From Ruminococcus sp. (lineage in GTDB: Bacteria > Bacillota_A > Clostridia > Oscillospirales > Ruminococcaceae), in contig NZ_JAEEMU010000048.1 of the NCBI RefSeq assembly GCF_016283395.1, forward strand, positions 1 through 64,000: a stretch of 64,000 nt of DNA, read 5' to 3'. Both the position numbers and the translations under genes were made by a program. Positions within the stretch are counted from its first letter, which is position 1. Every line of letters begins with the position of its first letter. Shown one piece after another: positions 43,502-53,327 of this stretch. The notes under the pieces are model-generated. The model did not search any database, was not told the DNA's origin, and saw only the letters and a program-made list of their open reading frames with translations.

Positions 43502-43966
43502 TTAATGATTTTTCATCTTCATATTGCGGTCAATCTCACGGTTTGCATCGCGTTTAGCGATGTCGGCGCGTTTGTCGTAGAGCTTTTTACCCTTGCAGAG
43601 TCCCACCTGCATTTTCACTCTTGAGTCCTTGAAATAAAGGCTCAGAGGGATAAGTGACAGACCTTCCTGTTTGAGAGTACCGTAGAGTTTATTTATCTCG
43701 CGCTTGTGCATGAGGAGCTTTCTCACTCTCATGGGATCGCGGTTAAAGATGTTGCCTTTCTCATATGGAGATATGTGCATACCGCGGACGAAAAGCTCGC
43801 CCTTGTCGATAGAGCACCACGAGTCTTTAAGATTAACGCCGCCCTGACGGATAGACTTTACCTCAGTACCCACAAGCTCAATGCCTGCTTCATAGGATTC
43901 GAGGACGAAATAATCGTGACGGGCTTTGCGGTTTTCAGCAATGGTTTTAGTGCCTTTTGAGCGCAT
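43502..43966 (-). CDS. smpB: SsrA-binding protein SmpB
   Basis: 154 residues, the normal family length, with a CAGGAG site. Conserved elements are [19 protein letters not shown] at the start, [32 protein letters not shown], and the basic C-terminal tail ([21 protein letters not shown]) that enters the empty mRNA channel. It binds tmRNA and brings it to stalled ribosomes. Its ssrA partner lies downstream on the same strand, an arrangement common in Bacillota. Confidence 0.97.
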   Translation of the reverse strand: MRSKGTKTIAENRKARHDYFVLESYEAGIELVGTEVKSIRQGGVNLKDSWCSIDKGELFVRGMHISPYEKGNIFNRDPMRVRKLLMHKREINKLYGTLKQEGLSLIPLSLYFKDSRVKMQVGLCKGKKLYDKRADIAKRDANREIDRNMKMKNH

Positions 43967-43991
43967 TTTATCATCTCCTGTTCATGTTAAA

Positions 43992-44020
43992 ATTATACAC
44001 TATGCCGCCGGAATTGTCAA
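43992..44020 (-). promoter_or_regulatory. smpB operon promoter
   Basis: On the minus strand TTGACA (44020-44015) and TATAAT (43997-43992) have a 17-base spacer, about 25 bases before the smpB start. Confidence 0.8.
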
Positions 44021-44052
44021 CAGTCTGCCGCGGCACAAAATAAAGAAATATA

Positions 44053-44081
44053 TTGCATTTCCGTGAAAAACATGGTATAAT
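44053..44081 (+). promoter_or_regulatory. promoter of the Gly/Asn-rich small protein
   Basis: TTGCAT at 44053-44058 and TATAAT at 44076-44081 with 17 bases between, divergent from the smpB promoter. Confidence 0.7.
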
Positions 44082-44137
44082 ATCTGTACAGACCAAGGGG
44101 CGGTCTGAATGATATAGTAAACGAAAGGGGTAGTACT

Positions 44138-44491
44138 ATGAGAAGAGGTTATGGAAGAGGCTACGGATTGTTCGACCTTCTGTTTGACGGCATCAATGCA
44201 GCAGGAAGATACATCGCTGACGAAAGGCGTGAAGCCCGCGGCGAAGCACAGCGTAATACCGAATATGTCGGTGATATAAGCGGCAGCAGGGGGCTTGATT
44301 TCGCAGAGCTGCTTCGTGCGGACATGGAACGTGAAAAGGAAATGCGTGAAAGCACCGAAAGACAGCAGCGAGAGAAGTACAATTTCAGCGACAGGAGTGC
44401 TGCTATGGACGATCTTTTCGCAGGCAGCGGTACAAATAATAACGGCAGCGGCGGCAACAATAACGGCGGCTTCGGCGGCGGACAATACTGA
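44138..44491 (+). CDS. hypothetical charged protein with Gly/Asn-rich tail
   Basis: 117 residues with an AAAGGGG site. The start is basic and aromatic (RRGYGRGYGLFDLLFDGINA). A charged helical middle (DERREARGEAQRNTEY, ADMEREKEMREST) and a low-complexity Gly/Asn tail from about residue 95 (NNNGSGGNNNGGFGGGQY) follow. There is no signal peptide or membrane helix. It is monocistronic with a consensus promoter and a strong terminator. I do not recognise the family. Confidence 0.7.
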   Translation: MRRGYGRGYGLFDLLFDGINAAGRYIADERREARGEAQRNTEYVGDISGSRGLDFAELLRADMEREKEMRESTERQQREKYNFSDRSAAMDDLFAGSGTNNNGSGGNNNGGFGGGQY

Positions 44492-44501
44492 TAATACATA
44501 C

Positions 44502-44529
44502 GAGCAGACGATTTGTCTGCTCTTTTTTT
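44502..44529 (+). terminator. rho-independent terminator
   Basis: GAGCAGAC (44502-44509) and GTCTGCTC (44515-44522) followed by seven T residues, 11 bases after the stop. From here to 44806 there is AT-rich leader sequence of the next gene and no other feature I can support. Confidence 0.85.
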
Positions 44530-44806
44530 ATATCTCAGAACATTGTGTGCATACAAATATGTTAAAATTATGAGGATTTTGATAAAATTCAAACATAAAT
44601 CGTGATATATTAATATAAAAGACGCATTTTGTCCACCAAATCTTTATTATTTAGGTTGCTTATATTATGACAAAGTGATAAAATTATGGTGGATAAAAGG
44701 TACGAAAATAGTCAAATGTTATATATAGGCAATATAACAGAATGATTAGTATTGGAATCGTACATTGAAACGTTTTACAGGGGAATTAAATAAGGAGGAA
44801 TAACAC

Positions 44807-47800
44807 ATGAGAAGTATTAATCCTAAAAAGGCTGCATTGTCTGTTTTGCTTGCGGCTTCTATTGCTGTGCCCTCAGTTACATCATCTTTAAGTATGGTGT
44901 CTACTGCGGCTTCTACAGTATCCAATCCTATCATCTGGTCGGATGTTCCCGATGATGATATCATCAGAGTTGGCGATACATATTACATGGTAAGTACCAC
45001 CATGTTCTTCAGCCCTGTCGCTCCTATAATGAAGTCCACTGACCTCGTTAACTGGGAGATATGTAATTATGTATGTACAACCTACGCCAACGGTGATGTT
45101 CAGAACCTTACAAACGGCAAGAACGACTACTCTCACGGACAGTGGGCTACAAGCCTTCGCTACAATGAAAAAAGCGGCAAGTATTACGCTTTCTTCGGAA
45201 GCTATGGTTCTAACAAGTCCTACATATGCTCTACCGATGATATCGAGCACGGTGAGTGGTCAAGAGTAGAGCTTAACGGTATGTACCACGATGCTTCTAT
45301 CCTTTTTGATGAGGACGGAAGAAACTATCTCGTATACGGCGCAGGCGGAACCTGTAATATCAAGGAGTTCAACTCCGATATGACAGGCTGGAAGTCGGGC
45401 GGACTGGAAAAGCAGCTCTTCAAGACCAACTTTAATAACCTTGCAGGTGAGGGCTGGCATATCCATAAGATAAACGGCTACTATTATATACTCGGTATCG
45501 CTTGGCCGTCAGGTCACGGCAGACTTGAATTCTGCTACCGTTCAAAGAGCCTCACAGGCAACTGGGAGAGCAAGACTCTTCTCGATTCGTCACTCGGCTC
45601 ATACGGCGCAGGCGTAGCACAGGGCGGTATCGTTGATACTCCCGACGGAAAGTGGTACGGACTTCTTTTCCAGGATCATGGTTCAGTAGGACGTATACCT
45701 GTACTTGTTCCCGTAACATGGCAGAACGACTGGCCAATGATGGGCGTAAACGGAAAAGCTCCTCTGACACTTGACCTCGGTGCAGGCAAGGGAACAGACC
45801 TTGCAGGCGATGACAGCTTCGACTACTCCTCAAACGATCTCGCTCTCGAATGGCAGTGGAACCACAATCCTGATAACAGTGCATGGTCAGTTACAGAGCG
45901 TGAGGGCTGGCTCCGTCTTAAAAACAAGACACTTGCTTCACATCTGCTCAATGCAAGAAATACCCTTACTATGCGTACAGAGGGTCCTGCCTGCAGCAGC
46001 TACATAAAGCTTGACGCATCAAATATGAAGGCAGGCGACTACGCAGGTCTTTCAGCATTCCAGCTCAAATACGGCTGTATCGGTGTCTATGTAACAGACA
46101 GCGGTCAGAAGAAGGTGTATATGTCTGTAAACAGCGGCAATGAAGTTGGAAACAGCTCCAATAAGATAGTTGCCGAGCAGAATATGAGCGGAGACGAAGT
46201 ATACCTCAAGGTTGATTTCAAGTTTGCAAACGTGAATTCGGACGGAAGTTCGTCCAACAATATAGACAAGGCTAATTTCTACTATTCATACGACGGTCAG
46301 AACTGGACTAAGCTCGGTCAGGAACTGTCTATGAGCTACGACCTCAAGCTCTTCACAGGTTACCGCAGCGGTATCTACAGCTATCCTACAAAGTCAACAG
46401 GCGGCTATGCGGATATCGACTTCTTCGAGTATGACCGTCAGACATGGAACGGCTGCAACGGCAGCAAGGTGCTCAGCGGCTCACCTGTTGTTATCGAGCC
46501 TGATGAGAACGGTTATTACTTCCACAATACATTCGATGCAGGTGCTGATTCATGGACAGGCAGAGGCTCTGCAAAGGTGGCAGCTGACACAACAGAGTAT
46601 TATGCAGGCTCAGGCTCTATTGCCTGCACAGGCAGAGAAGCAAGCTGGAACGGTGCTGTACGTACACTTTCCTCATCTGTATTCAAGGCAGGTCAGGAGT
46701 ACAGCTTCAGTACTATCGTTAAGTATACGGAAGGACCTGCTTCACAGAAATTCTACCTAACTCTCCAGTACAATGACGGTACTGAGGTACAGTATGACAA
46801 GATAGCTATAGTTGATGCCGTACCAAAGGGCGAGTGGGTACAGCTTTCAAATACAAATTACAAGATACCTGAGGGAGCTTCAGACCTTCAGATGTATGTT
46901 GAGACAGACGCAGACGAGTACAGCTTCTATGTCGATGAGGCTATCGGTGCAGTTGCAGGTACTGTAATAGACGGTCCTAAGGCAGCTGTAGTTACAACTA
47001 CCACAGCACCTCCTGTTGTTACAACTACAACAGCTCCCGTACCTGTACAGGACCTCAAGGATATACTTAATGCAAAGGTATCAAAGTGGGGCGACGCAAA
47101 CGGTGACGGCGATGTGGATATGGGCGATGTTGTACTTATCATGCAGACACTTGCAAATCCTAACAAGTACGCTCTTACAGAGCCGGGCATATACAATGCA
47201 GACGTAAGTGAAGCAGGCGGCGGTATTACCGCAAACGATGCCCTTTCTATACAGAAGTACCTCTTAGGTTCTATCAGCAAGCTCCCCGAGGGCTACGCTG
47301 AAAATATCAAGACAGTTTCCGCACCTGCAACTACTACCACAACAACTACCACCACTACTACGACAACAACTACTACTACAACTGCACCAAAGTCTACATT
47401 CAACTATAATGCTAATCTCCAGTACCGCGCTAATGACAAATATCTGAACCAGTGCTCACAGGCAGGAAAGATAGTCAAGGAAAACTATACAGGTATCAAC
47501 GGAAACAAGTCAATGAATGTTTATCTCCCATACGGATATGACGCAAGCAAGAAGTACAACGTGTTCTATCTCATGCACGGCGGCGGAGAGAACGAGAATA
47601 CCATATTCAGCAACGATGTCAAGATGCAGAATATCCTCGACAATATGATAATGAACGGCGAGCTTGAGCCTATGATCGTTGTAACTCCAACATTTAACGG
47701 CTGTCCTTCAAATGACGGCAATATGGGTGCAGGCACAGTATGGAACGAGATGCGCCAGAGCATAATCCCATACATTGAAGGTAAGTATTCAACATACGCT

Positions 47801-48244
47801 GAGAAGGATACTTCACTTGACAACCTCAAGGCTACAAGATATCACCGTGCATACGGCGGATTTTCAATGGGCGGCGGTTCCACATGGAATATGCTCATAA
47901 ACAATCTGGATATCTGTGCATACTATATGCCTCTGTCAGGTCACTGCTGGGGCGGTGTACAGGGCGTTCAGAACGCTATCGACAAGTCAGGATTCAGTCA
48001 GAGAGAGTACTTTGTGCTCGCTGCTACAGGCGACAAGGACCTTGCATATAACAATATGCTTGGACTTATAAATCCTCTCAAACAGGACACAAAGCGTTTC
48101 ACTTACACATCTGACTTCTCAAAGGGTAATTTCTACTTCCTCGTTGCAAACAGCAATGACGGTATCGAAAAGACTCACTGGTGGGGCTATGTAAGATGGT
48201 ACATCTACGATGCACTTCCTTACTTCTTCCACGAGGGACAGTAA
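44807..48244 (+). CDS. cellulosomal GH43-CBM22-dockerin-CE1 arabinoxylan-degrading enzyme
   Basis: 1,145 residues with an AAGGAGG site. Signal peptide (about 1-35); GH43 five-bladed propeller (about 40-330) with catalytic base in VPDDDIIRVG, a middle Asp in YHDASILFDED and a general-acid Glu in LAGEGWH; a beta-xylosidase-type concanavalin-like domain (about 340-560); a CBM22-like module (about 570-720, YFHNTFDAGADSWTGRG); a short TTTTAPP linker; a type I dockerin (WGDANGDGDVDMGDVVLIMQ and ANDALSIQKYLLG); a run of ~18 Thr; and a CE1 esterase (about 870-1145) with MHGGG, GGFSMGGG nucleophile elbow and THWWG. GH43 would remove arabinose or xylose side units and CE1 would remove feruloyl groups, both held on the cellulosome. 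The dockerin lies between the two catalytic parts. Confidence 0.92.
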   Translation: MRSINPKKAALSVLLAASIAVPSVTSSLSMVSTAASTVSNPIIWSDVPDDDIIRVGDTYYMVSTTMFFSPVAPIMKSTDLVNWEICNYVCTTYANGDVQNLTNGKNDYSHGQWATSLRYNEKSGKYYAFFGSYGSNKSYICSTDDIEHGEWSRVELNGMYHDASILFDEDGRNYLVYGAGGTCNIKEFNSDMTGWKSGGLEKQLFKTNFNNLAGEGWHIHKINGYYYILGIAWPSGHGRLEFCYRSKSLTGNWESKTLLDSSLGSYGAGVAQGGIVDTPDGKWYGLLFQDHGSVGRIPVLVPVTWQNDWPMMGVNGKAPLTLDLGAGKGTDLAGDDSFDYSSNDLALEWQWNHNPDNSAWSVTEREGWLRLKNKTLASHLLNARNTLTMRTEGPACSSYIKLDASNMKAGDYAGLSAFQLKYGCIGVYVTDSGQKKVYMSVNSGNEVGNSSNKIVAEQNMSGDEVYLKVDFKFANVNSDGSSSNNIDKANFYYSYDGQNWTKLGQELSMSYDLKLFTGYRSGIYSYPTKSTGGYADIDFFEYDRQTWNGCNGSKVLSGSPVVIEPDENGYYFHNTFDAGADSWTGRGSAKVAADTTEYYAGSGSIACTGREASWNGAVRTLSSSVFKAGQEYSFSTIVKYTEGPASQKFYLTLQYNDGTEVQYDKIAIVDAVPKGEWVQLSNTNYKIPEGASDLQMYVETDADEYSFYVDEAIGAVAGTVIDGPKAAVVTTTTAPPVVTTTTAPVPVQDLKDILNAKVSKWGDANGDGDVDMGDVVLIMQTLANPNKYALTEPGIYNADVSEAGGGITANDALSIQKYLLGSISKLPEGYAENIKTVSAPATTTTTTTTTTTTTTTTTTAPKSTFNYNANLQYRANDKYLNQCSQAGKIVKENYTGINGNKSMNVYLPYGYDASKKYNVFYLMHGGGENENTIFSNDVKMQNILDNMIMNGELEPMIVVTPTFNGCPSNDGNMGAGTVWNEMRQSIIPYIEGKYSTYAEKDTSLDNLKATRYHRAYGGFSMGGGSTWNMLINNLDICAYYMPLSGHCWGGVQGVQNAIDKSGFSQREYFVLAATGDKDLAYNNMLGLINPLKQDTKRFTYTSDFSKGNFYFLVANSNDGIEKTHWWGYVRWYIYDALPYFFHEGQ

Positions 48245-48369
48245 TATATCACAATGTAAACGGTGGTTATCAGGATGATAACTCTATCTATGCACATCTT
48301 TAAAGCTTCGTTCGTGCAATATTTACAGTCTGATCCTGACCATTTGATACAACAATTTCCTCAAATGAG

Positions 48370-48406
48370 AAACACCGCGGCTTCAACCCTCGAAGCGGCG
48401 GCGTTT
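48370..48406. terminator. bidirectional terminator between GH43 and MATE genes
   Basis: AAAC-CCGC-GCTTC and GAAGC-GCGG-GTTT segments form an imperfect ~14-bp stem around AACCCTC. It lies between two convergent genes. Confidence 0.55.
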
Positions 48407-48416
48407 CGCTATATAT

Positions 48417-49814
48417 TCAAATATCATCGACTATGTTGTTTATCCACACATTGCTGCGCACCATGAAATAGCCAATGAAAACCTTGACTATCTCGGAAAA
48501 GGTAACTACAGCAAATACGATGCGTATGTCAAGTGATGTGAAATAAGAAAGAACTGCGGCAAGCGGTATCATAAGCAGCCATGTGAAGCCGAAGTCGAAA
48601 AGGAAGGTGATGCCTGTTTTTCCGCCGCTTCTCAGAGTGAAGTAGCAGGCGTTGGTGTAGCCCCACATTGGCATTGTAAGTGCCTGTATTATAATCATGT
48701 ATGCTGCAAGCGAACGCACGGAAGCTTCTGTGTTGTACAGCTTCGGGAAAAGCCCTGCAAGGGGCATCATACATACGGCTACAACAGCGGCTGCGGCAAC
48801 TGCAAAGAAAAGCAGCTTGTTGTCAAGGTCACGGGCTTCTTTCAGCTTGTTTGCACCAAGCTTTGCTCCCACGAGTATAGCTATACAAGCTCCCATTTGC
48901 AGATATACAGAGCTGAAAAGATTAGTCATGGTGCTTGATATGTTCCTTGCGGCTACGACCTCGGTGCTGCGGACGGAATAGCACTGTGCAACTACAGACA
49001 TTCCCAGTGACCAGAGAAACTCGTTTATGAACAGGGGAGTACCTCGTCTGATTATATCTGCGGTAAGTCTGCGCGGTATGCGGAAGCCGTGAAAAGCTCC
49101 CACGATGTATTTGTTGCGCTGAGGGTGAGTGTGCGCCCAGACTACCACTACAAGGGCTTCCACAGTCTTTGCGATGACAGTGGCGATAGCTGCACCCTTT
49201 ACGCCAAGTGCAGGCATACCCAGTTTGCCGAAGATAAGACCGTAGTCCAGCAGCACGTTTACACCCACAGCGGACATAGCTCCTGCCATAGGGATACGTG
49301 TTTCTCCGCATTCGCGGACTATACTTGAATAAGCCTGACCAATGGCAAAGGGGATAAGGCTGAATACCATTATCCTCAGATAATCCATACCGTAGCTCAG
49401 TATCTCACGAGCCTGCTGAGGATCGCTTTCCTTGCTGATGAACAGCTTTATCAGGGGCGAGCCGAAAATCTCGAATACAGCTGCTGCGGCAATGATTATA
49501 GCCGTGCATATGAGAAGTCTGAAACGGAAGGTGTACTTTTGACCTTCATGGTCGCCTTTGCCGAAGAACTGCGCTCCGAATATGCTCGGACCTGCAACTG
49601 CACCGAATACGGTAACGTTGAAAACGAATATGAACTGGTTGACTATGGATACGCCGCTCATAGGCTCAGTACCCATACTGCCTACCATGATATTATCTAT
49701 GAGACTTACGAAATTAGTGACGAGATTTTGCAGTATCATGGGAATAACCATGCTTAGAACTATCCTGTAGAACGCTCTGTCGCCAATGAATTTCTTTCTG
49801 AATTGCGAAAACAT
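48417..49814 (-). CDS. MATE family efflux transporter
   Basis: 465 residues with CAGGAGG upstream. Twelve hydrophobic helices form two similar halves. The N-terminal MVIPMILQNLVTNFVSLIDNIMVG and QFIFVFNVTVFGAVAGPSIFGAQFFG are characteristic of the MATE/NorM-DinF group. A second-half counterpart is FINEFLWSLGMSVVAQCYSVRS. It likely exports cationic drugs or metabolites in exchange for H+ or Na+. It is monocistronic and sits between two cellulosomal enzyme genes without obvious functional link. Confidence 0.9.
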   Translation of the reverse strand: MFSQFRKKFIGDRAFYRIVLSMVIPMILQNLVTNFVSLIDNIMVGSMGTEPMSGVSIVNQFIFVFNVTVFGAVAGPSIFGAQFFGKGDHEGQKYTFRFRLLICTAIIIAAAAVFEIFGSPLIKLFISKESDPQQAREILSYGMDYLRIMVFSLIPFAIGQAYSSIVRECGETRIPMAGAMSAVGVNVLLDYGLIFGKLGMPALGVKGAAIATVIAKTVEALVVVVWAHTHPQRNKYIVGAFHGFRIPRRLTADIIRRGTPLFINEFLWSLGMSVVAQCYSVRSTEVVAARNISSTMTNLFSSVYLQMGACIAILVGAKLGANKLKEARDLDNKLLFFAVAAAAVVAVCMMPLAGLFPKLYNTEASVRSLAAYMIIIQALTMPMWGYTNACYFTLRSGGKTGITFLFDFGFTWLLMIPLAAVLSYFTSLDIRIVFAVVTFSEIVKVFIGYFMVRSNVWINNIVDDI

Positions 49815-50037
49815 AAATACCTCCTGTTGAATAGCAAATATTATAACATAGGGAGGATAAAAAAGTCAAGGGGGGCGATATAGCTTTATTACCAAAAAAG
49901 AAATAAAAGTTGTATTATCATGCAGCTTATTGTATTATAATTAAGATGTTGGATAAAAATATAGCTATCATGCACAAAAGCAAGAGATGGAATGATAGTA
50001 TAGAATGGGATATTAAAATTAAATAAGGAGGAATACT

Positions 50038-52884
50038 ATGATCCTGAAACGAATGTCAGCAATCGCTGTCAGTCTGGCAGCAGTCATGTCAGCTGTTAAT
50101 GTGGGCAGTTTATCGGTTACTTCAACAGCCGCAGGTACACAGGCAGTATTTTTCGTTGCACCTGACGGAAGTGACAGCGGTAACGGAACTATCGAAGCAC
50201 CTTTTGCCACACTTGAAAAGGCAAGGGACGAGGTACGCAAGATCAATGGTGATATGACGGGAGATATCGTTGTGTATCTCCGCGGCGGTGATTACCGCCT
50301 TACACAGCCCGTTGAATTTGATACCCGTGACTCGGGTACAGGCGGATTTACCGTAAGATATGAGGCGTACGACAAGGAAGTCCCTGTCATCAACGGTGCT
50401 CAGCAGGTAACAGGCTGGACTAAGTACAACGACAAGCTCTGGTCTGCCCCTCTCGACAGAGATATTAAGCTGAGAAACCTCTATGTCAACGACAAACGTG
50501 CAAATATGGGTAGCGTACAGGTGCAGGCAAAGGGCGGCTACGGAGACTACTACGTTACCGCAGGTCAGGGCGACTGGGCGTGGGACTCCGGCAAGAAGAG
50601 TGACGGTATTGTTTACGATGCAGGCTCTATGCCGCGCATCACCTCAAACTTTGATGACCTTGAGGTAGTGAACGGCACTACATGGAACGAGAATATCGTC
50701 TGCTCACGTGATATCAAGTACGACGGCGGAAGCATGAGACTTCTCATGCAGCAGCCTTACGGTGCTATAGCTCAGACTCCGGGTTGGGGAGCAGGCTTCT
50801 CCACAGGCGGAACTCATACCATATACAATGCCTTTTCGTTCGTTGACAGCGAGGGCGAGTTCTTCTTTGACAAGACTCAAAAAGTGCTGTACTATTATCC
50901 TCGCAGCGGTGAGAATATGACAAGTGCGGACGTTGAAGCTCCTGTTGCTGACGGACTTATCAAGATAGCAGGAAAGTCCACAAGCGACCGTGTACAGAAT
51001 ATAAGCTTCAGCGGCATAACCTTTGCAAATACGGACTATCAGCTCACTGAGGTTGCAGGCTCTCACGGTAAGACCACCTGTCAGGCAGCTCAGAGCTATA
51101 CCGCTTTTGCAGACTCCAACTGGCATTCCAAGAAGTACGAAATGGTAGATACTCTCCCTGCTGCTATACATATTACCAACAGCGACAACATAAAGCTCAC
51201 AGGCAATGTTGTAAAGCATACAGGTGCGGACGGTATCTCAATGACCAATGATGTTATCAATTCCGAGGTAAGCGGAAATTTCATTACCGATATCACTTCC
51301 AGCGGTATAACAGTAGGTCACCCGCAGCATATCTACATAGGTGATGCTGCATGGAACAATCACGAGAAGTTCCCGAAGGAAGTCGAGGGAATATGCAAGA
51401 ACGACCTTATAACTCAGAATTTACTCTATGATATAAGCGTAGTACACGGCTTCGGCGGCTGTGCAGCTATTACAGCTTACTTCGTTGAGTCTGTAAATAT
51501 ACTCAGCAATACTATCGAGAAAACTGCATATAACGGCATACATCTTGGCTGGGGCTGGTGCAACTTCAAGGACAGCACTACCTGCCACGATAATAAGATA
51601 TGCTATAACAGAGTTATAAATTCGCTGAACCGACTCCATGACAGCGGCGGTATCTATACTATCGGTCAGATGCCCGGTACTGTTATCAACGAGAACTACA
51701 TACAGGGCATACCCGCAGGCGGTCCCGGAGCTCCTACCTACGGACTGCACAATGATGAGGGTACTGCATACATTGAGGAGAACGATAATGTTCTTGAAAT
51801 AAGTCCTAACGTAACTTATACTATAAACTGTGAGGATTACGGTCAGAAGCACGACCTGAAAATAAAGCGTACTTATGCAACAGTGAACAAAATGGGTAAG
51901 AATCCTCCATACAGTGACATTGATACTCCTATCGTAGTATCCGATAATGTATGGCCTTTTGCTCAGTATAAGGTGTGTGTAAATTCTGGTATATCCGATG
52001 AATACCGCAGTCTTATGCCAACATGGCTGAAATCCGCTGCTGATTATGCGTTCCCTGCAAGCTGTGAAACTACAGGCGGCAGCAAGCTCCCTGTAAGAAA
52101 GGTTGACGGCAATATATGGATAGCTCCCGACGGCACGACAAGCTTCAAGGCAGGAGCTGACATGACGAGGGCAGGCGGCAGCACAGGCAGCATAAGAACT
52201 CCTTCCGATGAAGGCGAGTACCGTATTTATGTACTTGACAGAGAAGGAAAGATTCTAAGCAAATCAAGCCATATTCTCCGTATAAAGGGAATGGGCGGTA
52301 ATGACAGCAATGTTATCGAAGCTGAGAATTATAATTACAAGTCAGGCATAGATATCGAGAACTGCTCAGAGGGCGGAAGTGACGTAGGCTATATCGAGAA
52401 TGGCGACTACATAGGTTTCAAGGATATAGACCTTACAGGTGCGGATAAAATCGACTTCCGTGTAGCTTCAAACGGCTCTGACGCTGTTCTGGAAGTACGT
52501 CTGGACTCTCCCGACGGAAAGCTCATAGGCAGTACCGAGATCACGAATACAGGCGGCTGGCAGGAATGGGTGACAAAGACCTGTAACATCGAAGCCACAA
52601 GCGGCAAGCATGACGTATATCTGGTATTCACAGGCGGAGAGAGCTACCTTTTCAATATCAACTGGTGGAAGCCAAATACTCCTGCTGAGGAATATATACT
52701 CGGTGATCTCAATGGTGACGGTATGGTAGATGTATTCGATCTTTGCAGTATGCGTAATGCAGCTGTGGACGGCGATGCAGAAAGATTTGAAGCAGCAGAT
52801 ATCAACGGCGATGGTGCAATTGACGAAAACGACCTTGTTCTGCTGAAAAAGTTCTTATCAGGCGAAATAAAGGCGTTTGTCTGA
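50038..52884 (+). CDS. cellulosomal right-handed beta-helix carbohydrate enzyme with CBM6 and dockerin
   Basis: 948 residues; leader and ribosome site (AATTAAATAAGGAGGAATA) are almost identical to those of the GH43 gene. Signal peptide (about 1-33); the entry strand VAPDGSDSGNGTIEAPFATLEKARDEVR that opens many parallel beta-helix glycosidases; helix turns to about residue 560 with SGNFITDITSSGI and SNTIEKTAYNGIHLG. Residue clusters HDSGGIYT and GLHNDEGT may line the cleft. A CBM6-like module (about 755-880, VIEAENYNYKSGIDIENC, YIENGDYIGFKDIDL) and a C-terminal type I dockerin (LGDLNGDGMVDVFDLCSM, ADINGDGAIDENDLVLLKK) follow. It resembles GH141/GH120-like helices, which act on xylan or fucosylated glycans, but the family cannot be fixed by eye. 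Confidence 0.82.
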   Translation: MILKRMSAIAVSLAAVMSAVNVGSLSVTSTAAGTQAVFFVAPDGSDSGNGTIEAPFATLEKARDEVRKINGDMTGDIVVYLRGGDYRLTQPVEFDTRDSGTGGFTVRYEAYDKEVPVINGAQQVTGWTKYNDKLWSAPLDRDIKLRNLYVNDKRANMGSVQVQAKGGYGDYYVTAGQGDWAWDSGKKSDGIVYDAGSMPRITSNFDDLEVVNGTTWNENIVCSRDIKYDGGSMRLLMQQPYGAIAQTPGWGAGFSTGGTHTIYNAFSFVDSEGEFFFDKTQKVLYYYPRSGENMTSADVEAPVADGLIKIAGKSTSDRVQNISFSGITFANTDYQLTEVAGSHGKTTCQAAQSYTAFADSNWHSKKYEMVDTLPAAIHITNSDNIKLTGNVVKHTGADGISMTNDVINSEVSGNFITDITSSGITVGHPQHIYIGDAAWNNHEKFPKEVEGICKNDLITQNLLYDISVVHGFGGCAAITAYFVESVNILSNTIEKTAYNGIHLGWGWCNFKDSTTCHDNKICYNRVINSLNRLHDSGGIYTIGQMPGTVINENYIQGIPAGGPGAPTYGLHNDEGTAYIEENDNVLEISPNVTYTINCEDYGQKHDLKIKRTYATVNKMGKNPPYSDIDTPIVVSDNVWPFAQYKVCVNSGISDEYRSLMPTWLKSAADYAFPASCETTGGSKLPVRKVDGNIWIAPDGTTSFKAGADMTRAGGSTGSIRTPSDEGEYRIYVLDREGKILSKSSHILRIKGMGGNDSNVIEAENYNYKSGIDIENCSEGGSDVGYIENGDYIGFKDIDLTGADKIDFRVASNGSDAVLEVRLDSPDGKLIGSTEITNTGGWQEWVTKTCNIEATSGKHDVYLVFTGGESYLFNINWWKPNTPAEEYILGDLNGDGMVDVFDLCSMRNAAVDGDAERFEAADINGDGAIDENDLVLLKKFLSGEIKAFV

Positions 52885-52894
52885 TAATGGTATT

Positions 52895-53260
52895 AAAAGC
52901 GGGGGCTAATAACCGCGGTACTTATATAAAAGTTTATATTAATTTATCGGGGGAACCCTTTCTGAGGAAAGGTTTTCCCCCGAACCCCTTTCCAAAGACT
53001 TTTATCTGATTTTTTTCCGGATAGAGCGCGACCTGTATTCTTGCAGGTCTTTTTTGTTTGTTCGCGCCCTATCCGGAAAAAAATAAAAACAGAAGTTTTC
53101 GGGAGAGAGTTTGAGAGTGACTCCCCGCAGTGCGGGGAGATGTCACGGAGTGACAAAGGGGCGCGCCTCCGTCAGAGGGCTCCCTTTTTCAAAAGGGGTT
53201 CTCTCAATAATCAGCATAAAAGCTTCTATACGAGCACTGCAGTTATTCATCCCTGCTTTT
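52895..53260. mobile_element. MITE-like palindromic element, copy 2 (inverted orientation)
   Basis: About 366 bp, beginning 11 bases after the dockerin-enzyme stop. Ends AAAAGC and GCTTTT continue into ~40-bp imperfect inverted repeats (AATAACCGCGGTACTTATATA against its complement on the right). The GGATAG-GCGCG central dyad, the CCCCTTTTGAAAAAGG-type hairpin and the TTTGGAAAGGGGTTCGGGGG block match copies 1 and 3. It also has the segment with GTGACTCCCCGCAGTGCGGGG. It carries no ORF and lies in the opposite direction to copies 1 and 3. Confidence 0.75.
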
Positions 53261-53266
53261 TTATAT

Positions 53267-53295
53267 TTGACGTATGCTTCAAAAAGTGGTATAAT
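53267..53295 (+). promoter_or_regulatory. promoter of the GNAT-permease pair
   Basis: TTGACG at 53267-53272 and TATAAT at 53290-53295, 17 bases apart. The -35 begins six bases after the end of MITE copy 2, so the element inserted right beside the promoter. Confidence 0.75.
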
Positions 53296-53327
53296 CTTTT
53301 TTGCAGTTAATGCGAAAGGAAGATAAT

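Noticed and set aside
53041..53326. Forward ORFs across the MITE copy 2
   Set aside because: Equivalent frames recur in copy 3 with the same nonsense peptide. They arise from the repeat and lack ribosome sites.
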